Shown here piece after piece: positions 20,928 through 33,167 of a stretch of DNA of 64,000 nucleotides (position 1 is its first letter; every line of letters starts with the position of its first letter). This DNA comes from Dactylorhiza incarnata (lineage: Eukaryota; Streptophyta; Magnoliopsida; Asparagales; Orchidaceae). The notes under the pieces were generated by a model. That model was not told the DNA's origin and searched no databases. It worked only from the letters and a program-made list of their open reading frames with translations. Made by a program: the position numbers and the translations under genes. The stretch spans positions 434,001 to 498,000 of the forward strand of contig JAWHQI010000068.1 in the NCBI GenBank assembly GCA_033032865.1, written 5' to 3'.

Positions 20928-22736
20928 TGTTGTTAATGGAACGTTCACCTAGAGGGGGGGGGGGGGGTGTTAGGTGATCTTGCTTCTTTTCAAAATATTA
21001 GCGCGATTTATGATTACTCAAACAAAGCACACAAGTATTGCACAAGAAAATCACACTAGACGACACACGATCTTTAGAGGTTCCTCAAGACCGGGTGTCT
21101 TGAGTAGTCCTCTGTCCCTCTGCGCCTACCTAGCAGTATGCTAGGCTTGGCAAACTCCGCCAAAATTTCAGGCCCGCAAGCCTTACAAAACGGACCCGCA
21201 AGTCCTACAGCCTAAGCCCGCAAGCCCCTACTTCACCCGAGCCCGTAAGCTCGACACTCAGGCCCTCAAGCCCTACACAACACAAACCCGTAAGTCCTAT
21301 GCGTACAGCCTAGGCCCGTAAGCCCCTACTGCACCCAAGCCTTCAAGCTCGACAGATTCGGACCCGCAAGTCCACTGCCCTGGCCCTGAAGCCTCACAGT
21401 TCTCCAGCCCTCAAGCTAGACAAAATCGGACCCGCAAGTCCATTGCCCTGGCCCTCAAGCCTCACAGCTCTCCAGCCCTCAAGCTAGACACTCAGGCCTG
21501 CAAGCCTTACAAGAAATTACAGTGATGACAACTGCTTCTTCTGCCTGATGAAGATCAGCAACTTAGCCTGATGGAGATCGGCTTCTTGAGGTTGAAGAAG
21601 ATGTTTCTGATTCAGATCTTGAAAGCGCAGTCCTTCTTCAATCTCTTCTCTTAGCCTGGTGAGAAATGGCTTCTTATCAGTCGATGGAGATGACTGATTC
21701 TTGCTTTTCTCTTTCATTTTTTACGCCACTTTTTACTGTTCTATTTGCTGTATGCATAAGTTCATTCTGATGGATCAACGCTTTAGGGCAACCTCTTATC
21801 TCTTTTATATGACTGCGAGGCTCCCAACGGTCTTATGAAAAAGTTCCTTAAGTGTCAGATGCCCCATTCCTTAAGAGCACGCGCTGATTGGACAATCAGG
21901 AGGCGACATTAAATGCTGTCAGTGCGTCCGCAACATTTGAATCTGTCTCAAAGATATTTCCACTATTACGATGACATGGATAATATCTCGATGACAAGAC
22001 TTTGTCGATGTCTTAGACCTTGGTAGATCTTCAAGTCTTCTAGCTTCTGCCTCTGACGTTGATATCTCGACGATATGAGATCTTCTGGCGTTCCTGCATA
22101 TACAATGATATGCTATCTCTGACTGTGTCATCGTGATCTTCTTCCTTGTAGTCTGTCATCGTAATCACTTTGTTATTTCGACGACATGAGCGATATCATG
22201 TCGACAGACTATGCTTGTCTTCAGCTATCCTTCTTCGGTCTTCTCAACGTCATACCTTCTTTACGACAATGTCTATTCTTCTCAACGACAAGGCTAGTTT
22301 GATGATGTCGACGATACTGCATCTTCTCGACGACATTCCTTCCTTGGATATCTTCATGTCTTCTCTGCGCTCGACGATCTTCATTCTGCGTTCGATGAAC
22401 AACATTCTGCGTTCGATGAACTTCATTCTTCTATCCCGTCTCTGCGTTCGACAAAATTCATTCTTCTATCCCGTCTCTGCGTTTGACGATCTTCATTCTT
22501 CGTTTGACGAACTTGCCATGTCTCGGCGTTTTCTTCTGTCCTGTCTCTTCGTTCGACAAACTTCATTCTGCGTTCGACGAACTACTTTCTCTGTTCGACG
22601 AACTGCATTCTGCGTTCGACAAACTCGCCTATTCTTCCTGAGATTTTGAGCTAGAGAAGTAATCAAATACAAAGTGAAGTTTTCTTGACTTGGTGACTTC
22701 TTCAAATCAGGAATCATGTGGGCCAGATTCCCAGCA
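20928..22736 (-). repeat. CoB 5' LTR (1809 bp)
   Basis: On the minus strand it starts TGCTGGGAATCTGG at 22736, comparable to TGTTGGGAAATTGA in CoS, and ends ...TTAACAACA at 20928 next to the primer site. TATA box: minus strand ATATAAAAGA at 21801-21810. Near the U5 end is a run of 13 G on the plus strand (20954-20966). About 21130-21490 is an imperfect array with cores CCCGCAAGTCC / GCCCTCAAGCC. About 22360-22625 is an array of GCGTTCGACGAAC. The 159-residue plus-strand ORF through the second array is low-complexity and rejected. Confidence 0.85.
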
Positions 22737-23557
22737 ATAGGTGTGGTAAAAAGCATTCTAGGAATGGAAGTGAACTTCACTGACAAGGGTATTACCCTAA
22801 GTTAGAGTCACTATATCCAAAATCTACTGGAAAAGTGGGTCTATGATAAAAGCAAAGAGATTGAGACTCCATACGATTACAATAATAGGCTGAAACCTCA
22901 TGACGGTTCACCTATCAAACAGTTGGATTACTCCAAACTCATAGGATGTCTCATGTATGCTACTACCTGCACTAGGCCTAACATAGCCTTTACGGTCGAC
23001 ATGTTAAGTAGATTCACTAGTAACCCTGGAAAGGACCACTAGGACGCCTTAGAAATGCTAATGCGATATTAACGTACACTGAAATGTATGCTTTATGTTA
23101 CACTGGACATCCTCATGTGATTAAAGGGTATTCTGACGCATCTTGGTGCTCAGACATTGGTGATAGCAGATCCACTAGGGGTTTTGTGTTTACACTAGGA
23201 GGAGCTGTCGTAGCTTGGAAGTTTATGAGGCAGACGCGCATTGCACTATCCTCTATGGAATTAGAACTCTATGCTCTCGCCTTAGCTACAGAAGAGGCAG
23301 AGTGGATTACAGATATAATAATGGACATTACAATGACGAGTCTGAAAATGAACTATATATCAATATTTTGTGATAATCAAGTCAGAAAAACCATTGCAAC
23401 TAATTCTCTGTTCAATGGAAAGCGAAGGAAACTACGGATGAAACATGCCTGGTTGACCTATCTCACTAGTCAGGGAATAATTTCTCTACTAGAAGTGAGA
23501 TCAAAAGATAATGTAGCAGATGTCCTTACTAAGAGATTATGTAAGGTTCTTACATAA
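22737..23557 (+). pseudogene. CoC: RT end and RNase H of a second copia lineage
   Basis: The plus strand encodes an RT C-terminal region (ILGMEVNFTDKGITL near 22755, YSKLIGCLMYATTCTRPNIAF) and RNase H (GYSDASWCSD, SSMELELYALALATEEAEW, FCDNQ, DNVADVLTKRL). The first part has stops and a frame change; a 157-codon ORF (23084-23557) covers RNase H. It differs clearly from CoB, CoS, CoD and CoE, so it is another lineage. The left end is cut exactly where CoB's 5' LTR begins, so CoB probably inserted into it; the other half is lost. Confidence 0.85.
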
Positions 23558-25098
23558 AACATCGGGGGATATGAGATTAAAGTCTATTTTGTAGGACTTA
23601 ATACCTGCTTTATGTTTAAGATTTTAGAACTGGAATCTGCATACATTCAAGCATCTACGTGGAGCACACTGAAGTATTCCAGATGCTGCCTACTGAAGGT
23701 CCGAGACTGAATAGTTTCCTGTCATTCCAAACTTGATGACTTACACTACTATTTCTGCTCAAAGGCTGGATTGGGTATCATTCTAAAGAGGAATACTAAG
23801 GTTGCTGTTTTGTGTTCTGATATTAGGATTATTAATCATATCATTCCAAACTTGATGATATAGTGGTCACAACTTGTTGTATCATTCCAAATTTGATGGT
23901 ATAACATAATTGTGAAGTGGTTAATAATAATCCAAATAATCGAAGGGACATAGTTTTGATTTTATAAAATCAAATATTCTAATTTTGTGTAAATTAGATA
24001 GAGATGCTGATTTATGATTCTTTCCTCCTGGTTAGAGTATTACGTTCCTATTTGTTAGAACTAATCACTTTATTTTGATAGCAAATGTTTGAATTCATAG
24101 AGTTTAATCTCATATCATTCTTGTTGTAATTGTTTGCTGATCAAAAGGAGTATGGAGGAGAGAAAGTGGATTTCGACCCTGACAATGATGATCTGATGTT
24201 TGAATAGACTGAAGATCAGTTATCTGTTTTTTGAGTTTTTCAGTACTTTTCTTTCATGTTTGGAACCCTGGTTTGAGCTTAGATTTTTTGAAACTCATAT
24301 ATATGTTTCTGGAAAATTCATTTGGTCGTTATCTGCTTATTTTCTAGTATAACCTGTTTTGTGATACCTGTTATATAATTATAGGAGAAGAATGTTAAGG
24401 TATATTTATATACGTGTTAACGGATCCATAACGGGTCGTCGGGGATTTAGGGTTTCAGCCTAAAAATACCCCTGATGGGGGGAACATGGAGATCGTTCCA
24501 AACTAGACGGTCACATGGGAGGATTCGAGCACTATTTCAGATCGGGCTTAAATTGAACCGTCTTAATTCATGGAGCGGTCGTGTGTGCAAACAGTCAATG
24601 AAAAAGTAATTGCGACGACTGACAAGTAGAATTCTTTTTGATGTTGAAAACCCTGGAAAGGTGGTAAAAATCACGCGGTCGAGACTGTGCCGACAAAACT
24701 TCCACTATATCCTTGGTGCTGTTACAGAGCCTTTTCGAGAGTGCGAGGGTGACAGACCGCCTCTTGTTATAATTGTTGAGAGAGAAGGAGAGAGGGCTCC
24801 GATGGTGACGAACCACCTTTTGCGAAGCTAATTTTCTTCTAGGTTGCAGCAGGGAGCGTTGTGCTCTGGCCACTCTTGGGCCTTCTGCCGACGCTTGGAT
24901 GCTAGAGTGGCACGTTCTTCTCACTCTGGAGGCTGCGTCTTGTCTCCTACTATGCGTGAGTGCTGGATAGAGGGCATAATGTGGGTGAAGAGGATGATGT
25001 TGGATGGTGGGCACAGTGTGCGCGGAACGTTCTGCATTCGCGGAGAAGTGTGTGCAAGATGGAGCACACGTAGGGTGGAACATGTGCAGGGTGGAGTG
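23558..25098 (+). other. Non-coding DNA after CoC, possible CoC 3' LTR from 24393
   Basis: No convincing gene is present. Three copies of a motif ATCATTCCAAACTTGATGAT occur with small changes near 23725, 23840 and 23883. At 24379-24392 a purine tract (GGAGAAGAA) precedes TGTTAAGG and a TATA-like TATATTTATATACG, which could be a polypurine tract and LTR start in the CoC orientation. The block then meets gypsy LTR-like DNA at about 25099. Overlapping ORFs on both strands in 24595-25245 have no domain. Confidence 0.35.
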
Positions 25099-27342
25099 TG
25101 TATGACCCCATTTTTTCTGCTACAAAACTGGGTCTTATGCCCAGAACCGCTGCTTTGCAGTGACACCAACACTCGGGAAGGTCGCCACTACAAAACGCCT
25201 ATCCTGCCGGCCATATCGATCATAAAAGAAGAAAAGTTTATTTGAACATATAGAGATGCTCAAGCCCACATCACATGAAATATAGATCAAAGTGAAAAGG
25301 AGATGTCCACATATGATAACTGAAATATAAGGTAACTATATAGAGGGCTCATGCCCGGTACATCATTTCCTCACTACAGAATCACTCGTGGAAGCAAAAA
25401 CTACTGACGACACTCACGGATCCTGTGACTGGCGCTCCCATGCTAGACTGGCCCGCCTCCATCTGCACCAGCCTCTAGTGGTGTTGCGTCTCCTCGATCC
25501 CCTAAAATGATTTGGTCCACCGACCGTTTGTCAAAAAAACTAAGCCTCGTTTCCCACCATGCATCCCCCAGTGTCCCTAGGCGCTGAGCGGGAGGATGAA
25601 GCGGAAGACATCAAGGGGTATACAATAAAGCAGGTGACATGTCTTAGCTGCAGGAGTATCTATCACTACACATGTGTATATATATATGAAACAGTAAACA
25701 AGCAAGGTAAAGAACAAGTAAAGTAAACAAGAAAATACATGTAAAGAATATGAAGTAACCATTGATTTATAGGAATGCCCATACAAACCTATAGACCAAT
25801 TGGTCGTTTAGCAAGGCCTATCGTATCAAAAGTTCCATAACCAATTTATACGATAGGGGTAGGGGTTTAAATGCAATGTTTATGATATGACATGTAGTGT
25901 TATGCAGGGTAATGTTATGATCACACAAGTGCAACTCACACACTTTGACTCTATGCGCACAGACCTTTAGTTCCCCCTTTTTGGAGCGAGCAAAACTCCT
26001 AGGATACCCACGTAGTGGAAACCAGAAGCGGTGGGTTGGGAATCGCCCACCTCTAGGTTGGTATTCACACTACCTAACCTAGACCTACCATATGCCTCAA
26101 CGCAAAACCGCAGAGCGCCCGTGTACTCTTTCTAGCTGGACCACCAGACTTTCTTGGCTAAGTGCAAATCCACACTGGCCGAGTCAGCGTATTGACGTCA
26201 GTGTGAACGACCGTCTATACCGAAGGCCCACCACTTTTATGCACATGAAATATGATTACTGTGTGTCTCCGAGCCATAGGCTCACCAGGCTAACCCGCCC
26301 GTCGCAACAACCTTCCGAGCCACCTGCTCGCCGGACAAACCCATCCGCAACCACATCCACCGAGTCTGCTGCTCGTCCGACCAAACAAAGTAACACCTGC
26401 AGCAGCGGGGTGTGGGTAAGTGTATTATCAAGTTAATCTTGCATAACAACTTACTCCTACAATTTAGGGTTAATCTTGGACTTCCCGAGGTCTACCCTGT
26501 GAGGGGCTCGCAGCGGTGCTAGGAGGTATGATGGGATGATAGCCTAAACCGCCCTTTCCAAGACACTTATTTTTATTGATGTCTACCCTTGAACATACCC
26601 CTCTTACCATTTCACTTGTGTTAACCCTAAGTGTTTTATGACTCTCCAAGGGGAAGATGATCTTTCGTCGATCCTGAGCACAACCTTGCCCCTTAGCTTA
26701 TCAGGCACACTCAACACACAGGCTCCTATTGATGACCTCAAACCTCCTCAACCAACCTAAGTACACCATCTACCTTCCATTCCCACCTAACGGTCTACAA
26801 GTTACTCAAGGTTTATAGTTTTACTATACGCAGACCAAATGAGCTACATGAGGTGCATGAGAGGAGGTACTCCAAATAATCATCCAAATGTCTCAAGAAT
26901 ATTTCCGGGGGTGTGTTAGGATATTCTAACACCCCCTCCAGAAATTCATAATTTTCCTACTTTTTTTGGTTTTTATTATAATTTCTCCAAAATTAGGGAA
27001 CCTATGATTTTGTACATCAAGTATGGTTTTCCGACATGATATGACTTCAATAAAATTTGTACAACTAGATAACAACAAAATAACAGCCAAACCTAAATTT
27101 CATAATTTCCCCGAAAGGTTTTGACCTCCAAATAAAATATTGACTAATTTATCAAATTCAAGAATTTACAAAGGAAGCACCAAAAATCCTCATTCAAAAA
27201 TTACAAAAAAATTAACAGATGTCCAAAGTGATCAGAAAAGTTTACTGGTTGAGTTTCATAATTTTCCAGATTAAGTTGACCATATATATCCTTTAATTTA
27301 ATAAACAAATCATAGGGCACTTTGTGAAGTGAACCATATAAA
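25099..27342 (-). mobile_element. Gypsy-type LTR material left of CoD, boundaries unresolved
   Basis: On the minus strand the block ends AAAAAATGGGGTCATACA at 25099, resembling the GyA LTR end (GGGGTTCTTACA). It contains long non-coding U5-like DNA. It is continuous with the DNA at 36253 across CoD, shown by the exact ATAAA duplication. It may be the U5 end of the very long GyF 3' LTR. Alternatively, TGTTAGAATATCC on the minus strand at 26931, after a purine tract ATTTCTGGAGGGGG, marks the start of a separate 1.8-kb LTR. I cannot choose between these. The ORF at 26092-26436 is not supported. Confidence 0.45.
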
Positions 27343-28418
27343 TGTTGGATCGATAGGTGCCCTTAGGGGGGGGGGGTGAATAAGGGAATACAAATTCTTT
27401 TTATAATTTTATGGAAATTACTAAATTGTTTAGGAATAAATGTGAGCAAAATAGCAATTTAGCAAAACGTAATTTGCAATAATAAAATTTACGCCAAATG
27501 AAAGAAATCAAGTAAACACAAATAGAGACATGATTGTATTATATAAAAGTGTTTACATAAATTGAGTTCAATATCGCTAGAAATAAGAGGCGTACAAGAG
27601 TAAATATCTTTTCCTTTTCTATACCGACTTGTATCCCCACAAACCGGTTGGATTTAGCCTATCCTTCCCCAAATATGGCCTCAAGCTGCTCTAGCCAATC
27701 CTGACCCCGGATATGGCCTCGAGCACCCCCTAGATCTAATCTCCTAGACCTAGTCGCCAACTCACGTGGCGAATTACCCCCTAAGTCGCGCAAGGACCTA
27801 GTCACTAACATAAGGCAATTTTACTATAAAAATTCACAATAATAAAATAAAATAAATAACAAGAACTCCCTCTATGAGATTTCTGAAGATGAGGATGAAG
27901 GATCGCTGTAGCATAAGCGAGGTTGAAGCGATCGTTCTTCGGATGTAGCGTGATGACTTTCTTCTCCAGAAATCTTCTTTGGCTTTGAGTGGGAGATGAA
28001 CTTTCGGCAGAGTAACAACTCTGGAATTTTGGCACAAGTAATCTCTCTGGAAGCTCTTACCAAAATGAGAGAGAAGCCATCAATTTATAGAACTAGGAGA
28101 TAGCGCCTGTGGTAGCTCCTAGCACCTACGGTAGCATTTATATGGAGCGGTTATGAAACTATCACGACGTTGCGTTGTGCGCACGAACTTGAGCTAGCGC
28201 TAGGCGGTAGCGCTAGCGCTGTCGGTAGCGCTAGCACCAGGTGGTATCCCTGGCGCTGGCGGTAGCTCTCCTTCAGATAATTTGATTTGAAGCTGCTAGC
28301 TACCAGTGGAGTATTGCACCTATAGTTCCTGCACACTACAAACACACGACAAGCAAGATCAAATACAATATGGGATTTGTTATTCTCAAACAAAGACATG
28401 TGACACACATGTCCAACA
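27343..28418 (-). repeat. CoD 3' LTR (1076 bp)
   Basis: On the plus strand it starts TGTTGGATCGATAGG and ends ACATGTCCAACA. TATA box: minus strand CTATAAA at 28084-28090. A run of 11 G lies at 27366-27376; the partner LTR has 28. GCTAGCGC-type repeats lie at about 28190-28265. Confidence 0.93.
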
Positions 28419-30083
28419 ATCTCCCCCTTTTGATAATAATAAATCCACTTAGCAAGAAATCAACAAAGGTGTTTATAGAATATGATAAGCGAGATAAAAT
28501 TGCAACTATAGTATTTGATAAGCATGAGAAAGTGCATACTCCCCTATCTTAATTCTCCCCCTAGATAAATGTCATTTATATTTTACTCCCCCTAAAATGA
28601 TAATTTGCATGAATTAGTCTCCCCTTAATCTTCTAGATGTTCTCCTCTAGATTTCTTCAATTAATCTCCCCCTTTTGGTCAAAAGAAGGTGGGGTAAGGG
28701 AAGTAAGGAAGCATTCCATAGGAATTATAAATCATGATCGAGCTTTTGTAATATATGAAATGATAAAGAGTTTAAGCCAGTATATAAGAGATTTCAAATA
28801 AAAAGATAAGAGTTGTAAGCAAGCAGAAGATTATAAGAAACATCCTTTTGAATGCATGAAAAGCATAAGTATAAATATGAGTTTAAGTTCAAAAATGTAA
28901 AGATATTTTAACCTTTTTGAAATCTCAAAATTTTACATAAAATTACCAAGCATGAAATGATCATATTAAAAATAGAATATACTATAATGCTACTTAATTT
29001 CAAGTGTAAGAGATACCAAACATTGTAGAGATCATGCTAGGTTATCTAGTGCATTTCTTATATAAAGAGTAGTATAGATAAAACATTAGAATCCAATACT
29101 CATGAGAAGAAGTGTTATGAAAGATAATGAAGTGCACATAAGTGTATTTTGAGCAATGTTAACAAATGATTTAAATCACAAAATACAAGACATATGTAGA
29201 GTAAAGTGCACAATAAAACACAGGTATATTAACTTTCACACACATTAATGCACATAATTTTTAACAAAGTGGTGTAATAACCAAGGTTTGCACAAGACAC
29301 TTTACTATTCTTTTCAAGTAGTACTTGGTGGAGTTATATTTGTCTATATTTTTTTGTTCACTTTTGTGAGACAACATTCTCCGAATACACTTGTTTTGCA
29401 AACCCAAACAAAAATTTTAAACCCAACCACTTTTCGTATTTTTTAAGTGCAATTCAAATGTAATGTAGATAATAAACTTATGCAAGTTTTAATTCACTGT
29501 ACAATTATAATACACAAGCAAGCATCTTTTAGATTTAAACACACATGTTGATTACCAAAATAAGTGAGTGAAATGTATCATTATCAATCACAAAACATTT
29601 ACTCATACTTAGAGGCATGCTAAGCTTGGATCTACACATATTTTTCAATACAATTGATGCACTTAATTAGATATATCAAAGCATGATAAACAAAACAATG
29701 TTCATAGTAATATGAAGAAATAAGTTTTAACATTGTAGATAATTCTAAATAATAGAATACATACATGCTTGATATTAGCAATAAAGATCATACAGTTTTT
29801 TTGTTGTTTAAAAAAAAATTTAATGAAAGAAAAACAGAAAACCACAAAAACTAAGTAGTACATATGAATTAATATATTTTTATAGATTTTTAGAAATTAA
29901 AAAAAACAAAAAAATGAACATCCACGCTAGGCGCTAGCGCCAAAAACAGTAAGTGATTTTTTGAGAATTTAAAATTTTCACTTTTCGATCTTGATTAAGA
30001 GTCCTTAGAGTAGTCTTATGCAGAAATTTTGTAATTTATGGAGATGTCTTGATTGCTCAAATTGCATACAACATTAGTGTTTT
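28419..30083 (-). other. CoD spacer between pol and 3' LTR, with polypurine tract
   Basis: The polypurine tract is the minus-strand ATCAAAAGGGGGAGAT next to the LTR. The rest is AT-rich with no recognisable ORF. Segments near 29090-29150 and 29560-29640 are alike in the CoE spacer (near 56570 and 57230), so it is a family feature, not random filler. A GGCGCTAGCGCC motif lies near 29928. CoS has an env-like gene at the equivalent place; no trace of one is visible here. Confidence 0.6.
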
Positions 30084-33000
30084 TCAAATAACTCTTCCTA
30101 AGATGTCTAAGACTCCTAATTCCAACCTTAACATTTAAAACCTTGCATCGGGAAGAGGTTTAATGAATATATCAGCAAGTTGAGAGTCCGTGCCAATGAA
30201 ACTTATCCTAACATTTTCCTTTTTAATGTGATCCCTTATGAAATGATGACGTACATCTATATGTTTGAATCTAGAATGATGTACCAGATTATTTGTAAGA
30301 TCAATGTCACTTTTGTTGTCATATTTTAATTCAATATGTTTTAGACGAAAACCAAAGTCCTCTAGAGTTTGGCTCATCCATAGTGCTTGTGCACAACAAC
30401 TCCCTAATGCAATGTATTCGCCCTCCATGGTGGAGAGTGCAACCGAATTTTGTTTCCTACTAGACCATGCAACTAATGAAGGTCCTAGAAAATGACAAGT
30501 TCCGCTAGTACTTTTTCTATCAAGTGAGCAACCGGCGTAGTCTGAATCGGAATAGCCGTGAAGTGTAAATGAATTATTATGCGGGTACCATAATCATAAT
30601 CTAGATGACCCAATTAGATATCTAAAAATTCAATTTACCACTTTTAAGTGAGATTCTTCTGGATTGGCTTGAAATCGAGCACATAAACATACGACAAACA
30701 TAATATCGGGTCTAGTAACACTTAGATAGAGTAGAGATCCTATCATACATCTATATAAAGTTTGATCAATTGAAATTCTCGATTCATCTTTTTCTAATTT
30801 TAGAGATGCACTCATTGGAGTAGAAGATTATTTAAGGTTTTCAAATCCAAAGCGTTTAAGCATACCAAAGACATATTTAGTTTGACATATACAAATATCA
30901 TCATTTCTTTGTGATATTTGAAAACCAAGAAAGTAAGAAAGTTCTCCTACAAGACTCATTTCAAATTCATTTTTCATCTCTAAAATAACTTCATTACACA
31001 ACTCTTCTTTAGTAGATCCAAAGATTATATCATCAACATATATTTGCAAAATAATCAAATCATCATTATTGTGCTTAATGAAGAGAGTATTATCGGCACT
31101 TCCCATAATATAACCGTGCTTTAATAAAAATGATGTAAGTTTTTCATACCATGCACGGGGCACTTGTTTTAAACCATAAAGCGCATTTTCTAGTTTATAA
31201 GTATCATTGGGAAATTTTTCACTAATAAAACCATTGGGGGGGGGGGGTTGTTCAACATAAACTTCTTCTTTTACAAACCCGTTTAGAAAAGCACTTTTTA
31301 CATCCATTTGAAATAATTTTATTGTTTTAAAGCTTGCAAATGATAGAAAAATTCATATAGATTCCAATCTAGCAACGGGTGCAAAAGTTTCATCAAAACC
31401 TATCCCCTCGATTTGTGAATATCCTTGTGCTACTAAGTGTGCCTTATTTCTAATGATTCTAGACTCACCATCTAATTTATTTTTATAAATCCATTTACAC
31501 CTACAAACGGGTGATTAGATGGTCTTTCTACTATTTTTCAAACATTATGTCTCTCGAATTGTTCTAACTCTTCATTCATAGCCAAAAACCAAAATTCATC
31601 ATTTAAAGCCGTAGAAACGTTTTATGGTTCAATTTCAGAAACAAAACAAATATTTGAATAAGATTCATGAAGAGAAGAGCGTGTTCTTACCCCGTTGGAT
31701 GGTTCACCAATTATTAATTCTCGTGGATGATCCTTTGTGAATTTCAAGGCACTTGGAGGTACATATTCATCTTCCTTGGCCTCCTCTTCTTCTTCTTTGG
31801 AAGGTTCCTCGTCACCATGCTCCAAAGATGGTAAGTGATCATCCTCTTTGCCCGTGGAAAGTCTTTTTATACAAGGAACAAGTTCATCAAATTTCACATT
31901 AATTGATTCTTCAACTTTTCTAGTTCTTTTATTAAAAATTCTATAAGCTTTACTATTTGAAGAATATCCAAGAAAAGTTCCTTCATCAGATTTTTCATCA
32001 AACTTTCCCAAGCTATCTTTAGTATTTAAAATGAAACAATTACAACCAAAATTTTTGAAGTAAGATACGTTAGGCTTCTTTTGAAAATAAAGTTCATATG
32101 GTGTGTGATTAAGAGATGGGCGAAGCATGATTCTATTTATAACATAACATGATGTATTTACTGCTTCGGCCCAATAAGACTTAGGCAATTTATATTCACA
32201 TAACATAGTGCATGCTAATTCTTGAAGTGTCCTATTCTTTCTTTCTACAACACCATTTTGTTGTGGTGTGCGTGGTGTGGAGAACTCATGTTTAATAGCT
32301 AACATATCACAAAAAGATGTAAACTTTTCATTTTCAAATTCTCCTCCATGATTCGAGCGAATGCATTTAATTTTTAAATCACTTTCATTTTGAATACGAG
32401 TACATAATTTTGCAAATTCGCAAAACGCATCGGATTTGGAAGAGAGAAATAATGTCCAACAATATCTTGAAAAATCATCTATTAAAACATATGTATAGAA
32501 TCTACCCCCAAGACTTGCGGTGCTAACGGGACCAAAAATATCCATATGAATTAATTGCAAGGGTCTTGTAGTAGAAATGAAATTTTTACTTTTGAAAGAG
32601 GATCTAGTAAATAAACCTTTTTGACATGGTGAACAAAGTGAAGGTAAAGTTCCATTTAACCTAGGCAATCCTCTAATTAAATCACTTTTGGCAAGTTTAA
32701 CAATAAGCTTTGTGCTAGCATGTCCTAGCCGTCTATGCCAAAGATCTATTCATCATTTTTAGTGATAAAACATTTTATAGATGATTTAGAAAGATCATGA
32801 AAAGAAACAATATAAACATTATGTATTCTTGGTGTAGTTAGTAAAATATCTTTTATAGTAGGATTGGATATTTTGCATAAATTAGTGTAAGATTCAAATA
32901 AAACATCTAATCCTTTATCGCATAATTGGCTAATAGAAATAAGATTGTGCTTTAGCCCTTTAACATAAAGAACATTAGATATCGTAAAGGAATCGTTACC

Positions 33001-33167
33001 AACTGTACCACTCCCATGATCCTTCCCTTTCCGTTATCGCCAAACGTCACGATCCCTCCTTTCTTATTTTCTAGGCTAAGGAACTTTACTTTATTTCCCG
33101 TCATGTGCTTGGAGTATCCAGAATCCAAGTACCATACGTCTTCGTCGTCCTTAGCCTTCCTGCACAT
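30084..33167 (-). pseudogene. CoD pol: protease, integrase, RT, RNase H
   Basis: Protease has DSG (WYLDSGYSKHMTG near 33120). Integrase has the CSPCQKG zinc part, MDIFGP, and RSNHGGEF where CoE has RSDHGGEF, so the second catalytic Asp is Asn; NGVVERKNRT keeps the Glu. RT has [10 protein letters not shown] and [12 protein letters not shown] (near 31045). RNase H ends ADIFIKPLPDARF, with a TAA at 30135; the frame continues to 30084. Several stops and frame changes break the gene (for example near 32740, 31620 and 30600). The 348-codon integrase piece (31622-32668) is the longest intact part. Confidence 0.88.

Noticed and set aside
21130..21490. Regular short repeats that could suggest a CRISPR-like array
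   Set aside because: Units vary in length and sequence with no constant repeat and unique spacers; this is an LTR minisatellite in plant DNA.
22170..22649. A 159-codon plus-strand ORF
   Set aside because: It runs through the GCGTTCGACGAAC array of the CoB LTR and is low-complexity; it is a repeat artefact.
24595..25245. Overlapping ORFs of 133 and 162 codons on opposite strands
   Set aside because: No recognisable domain, no start or splice context, and the position is at the junction of CoC remains and gypsy LTR DNA.
26092..26436. A 114-codon plus-strand ORF
   Set aside because: Inside LTR-like DNA, with no domain and antisense to the element.
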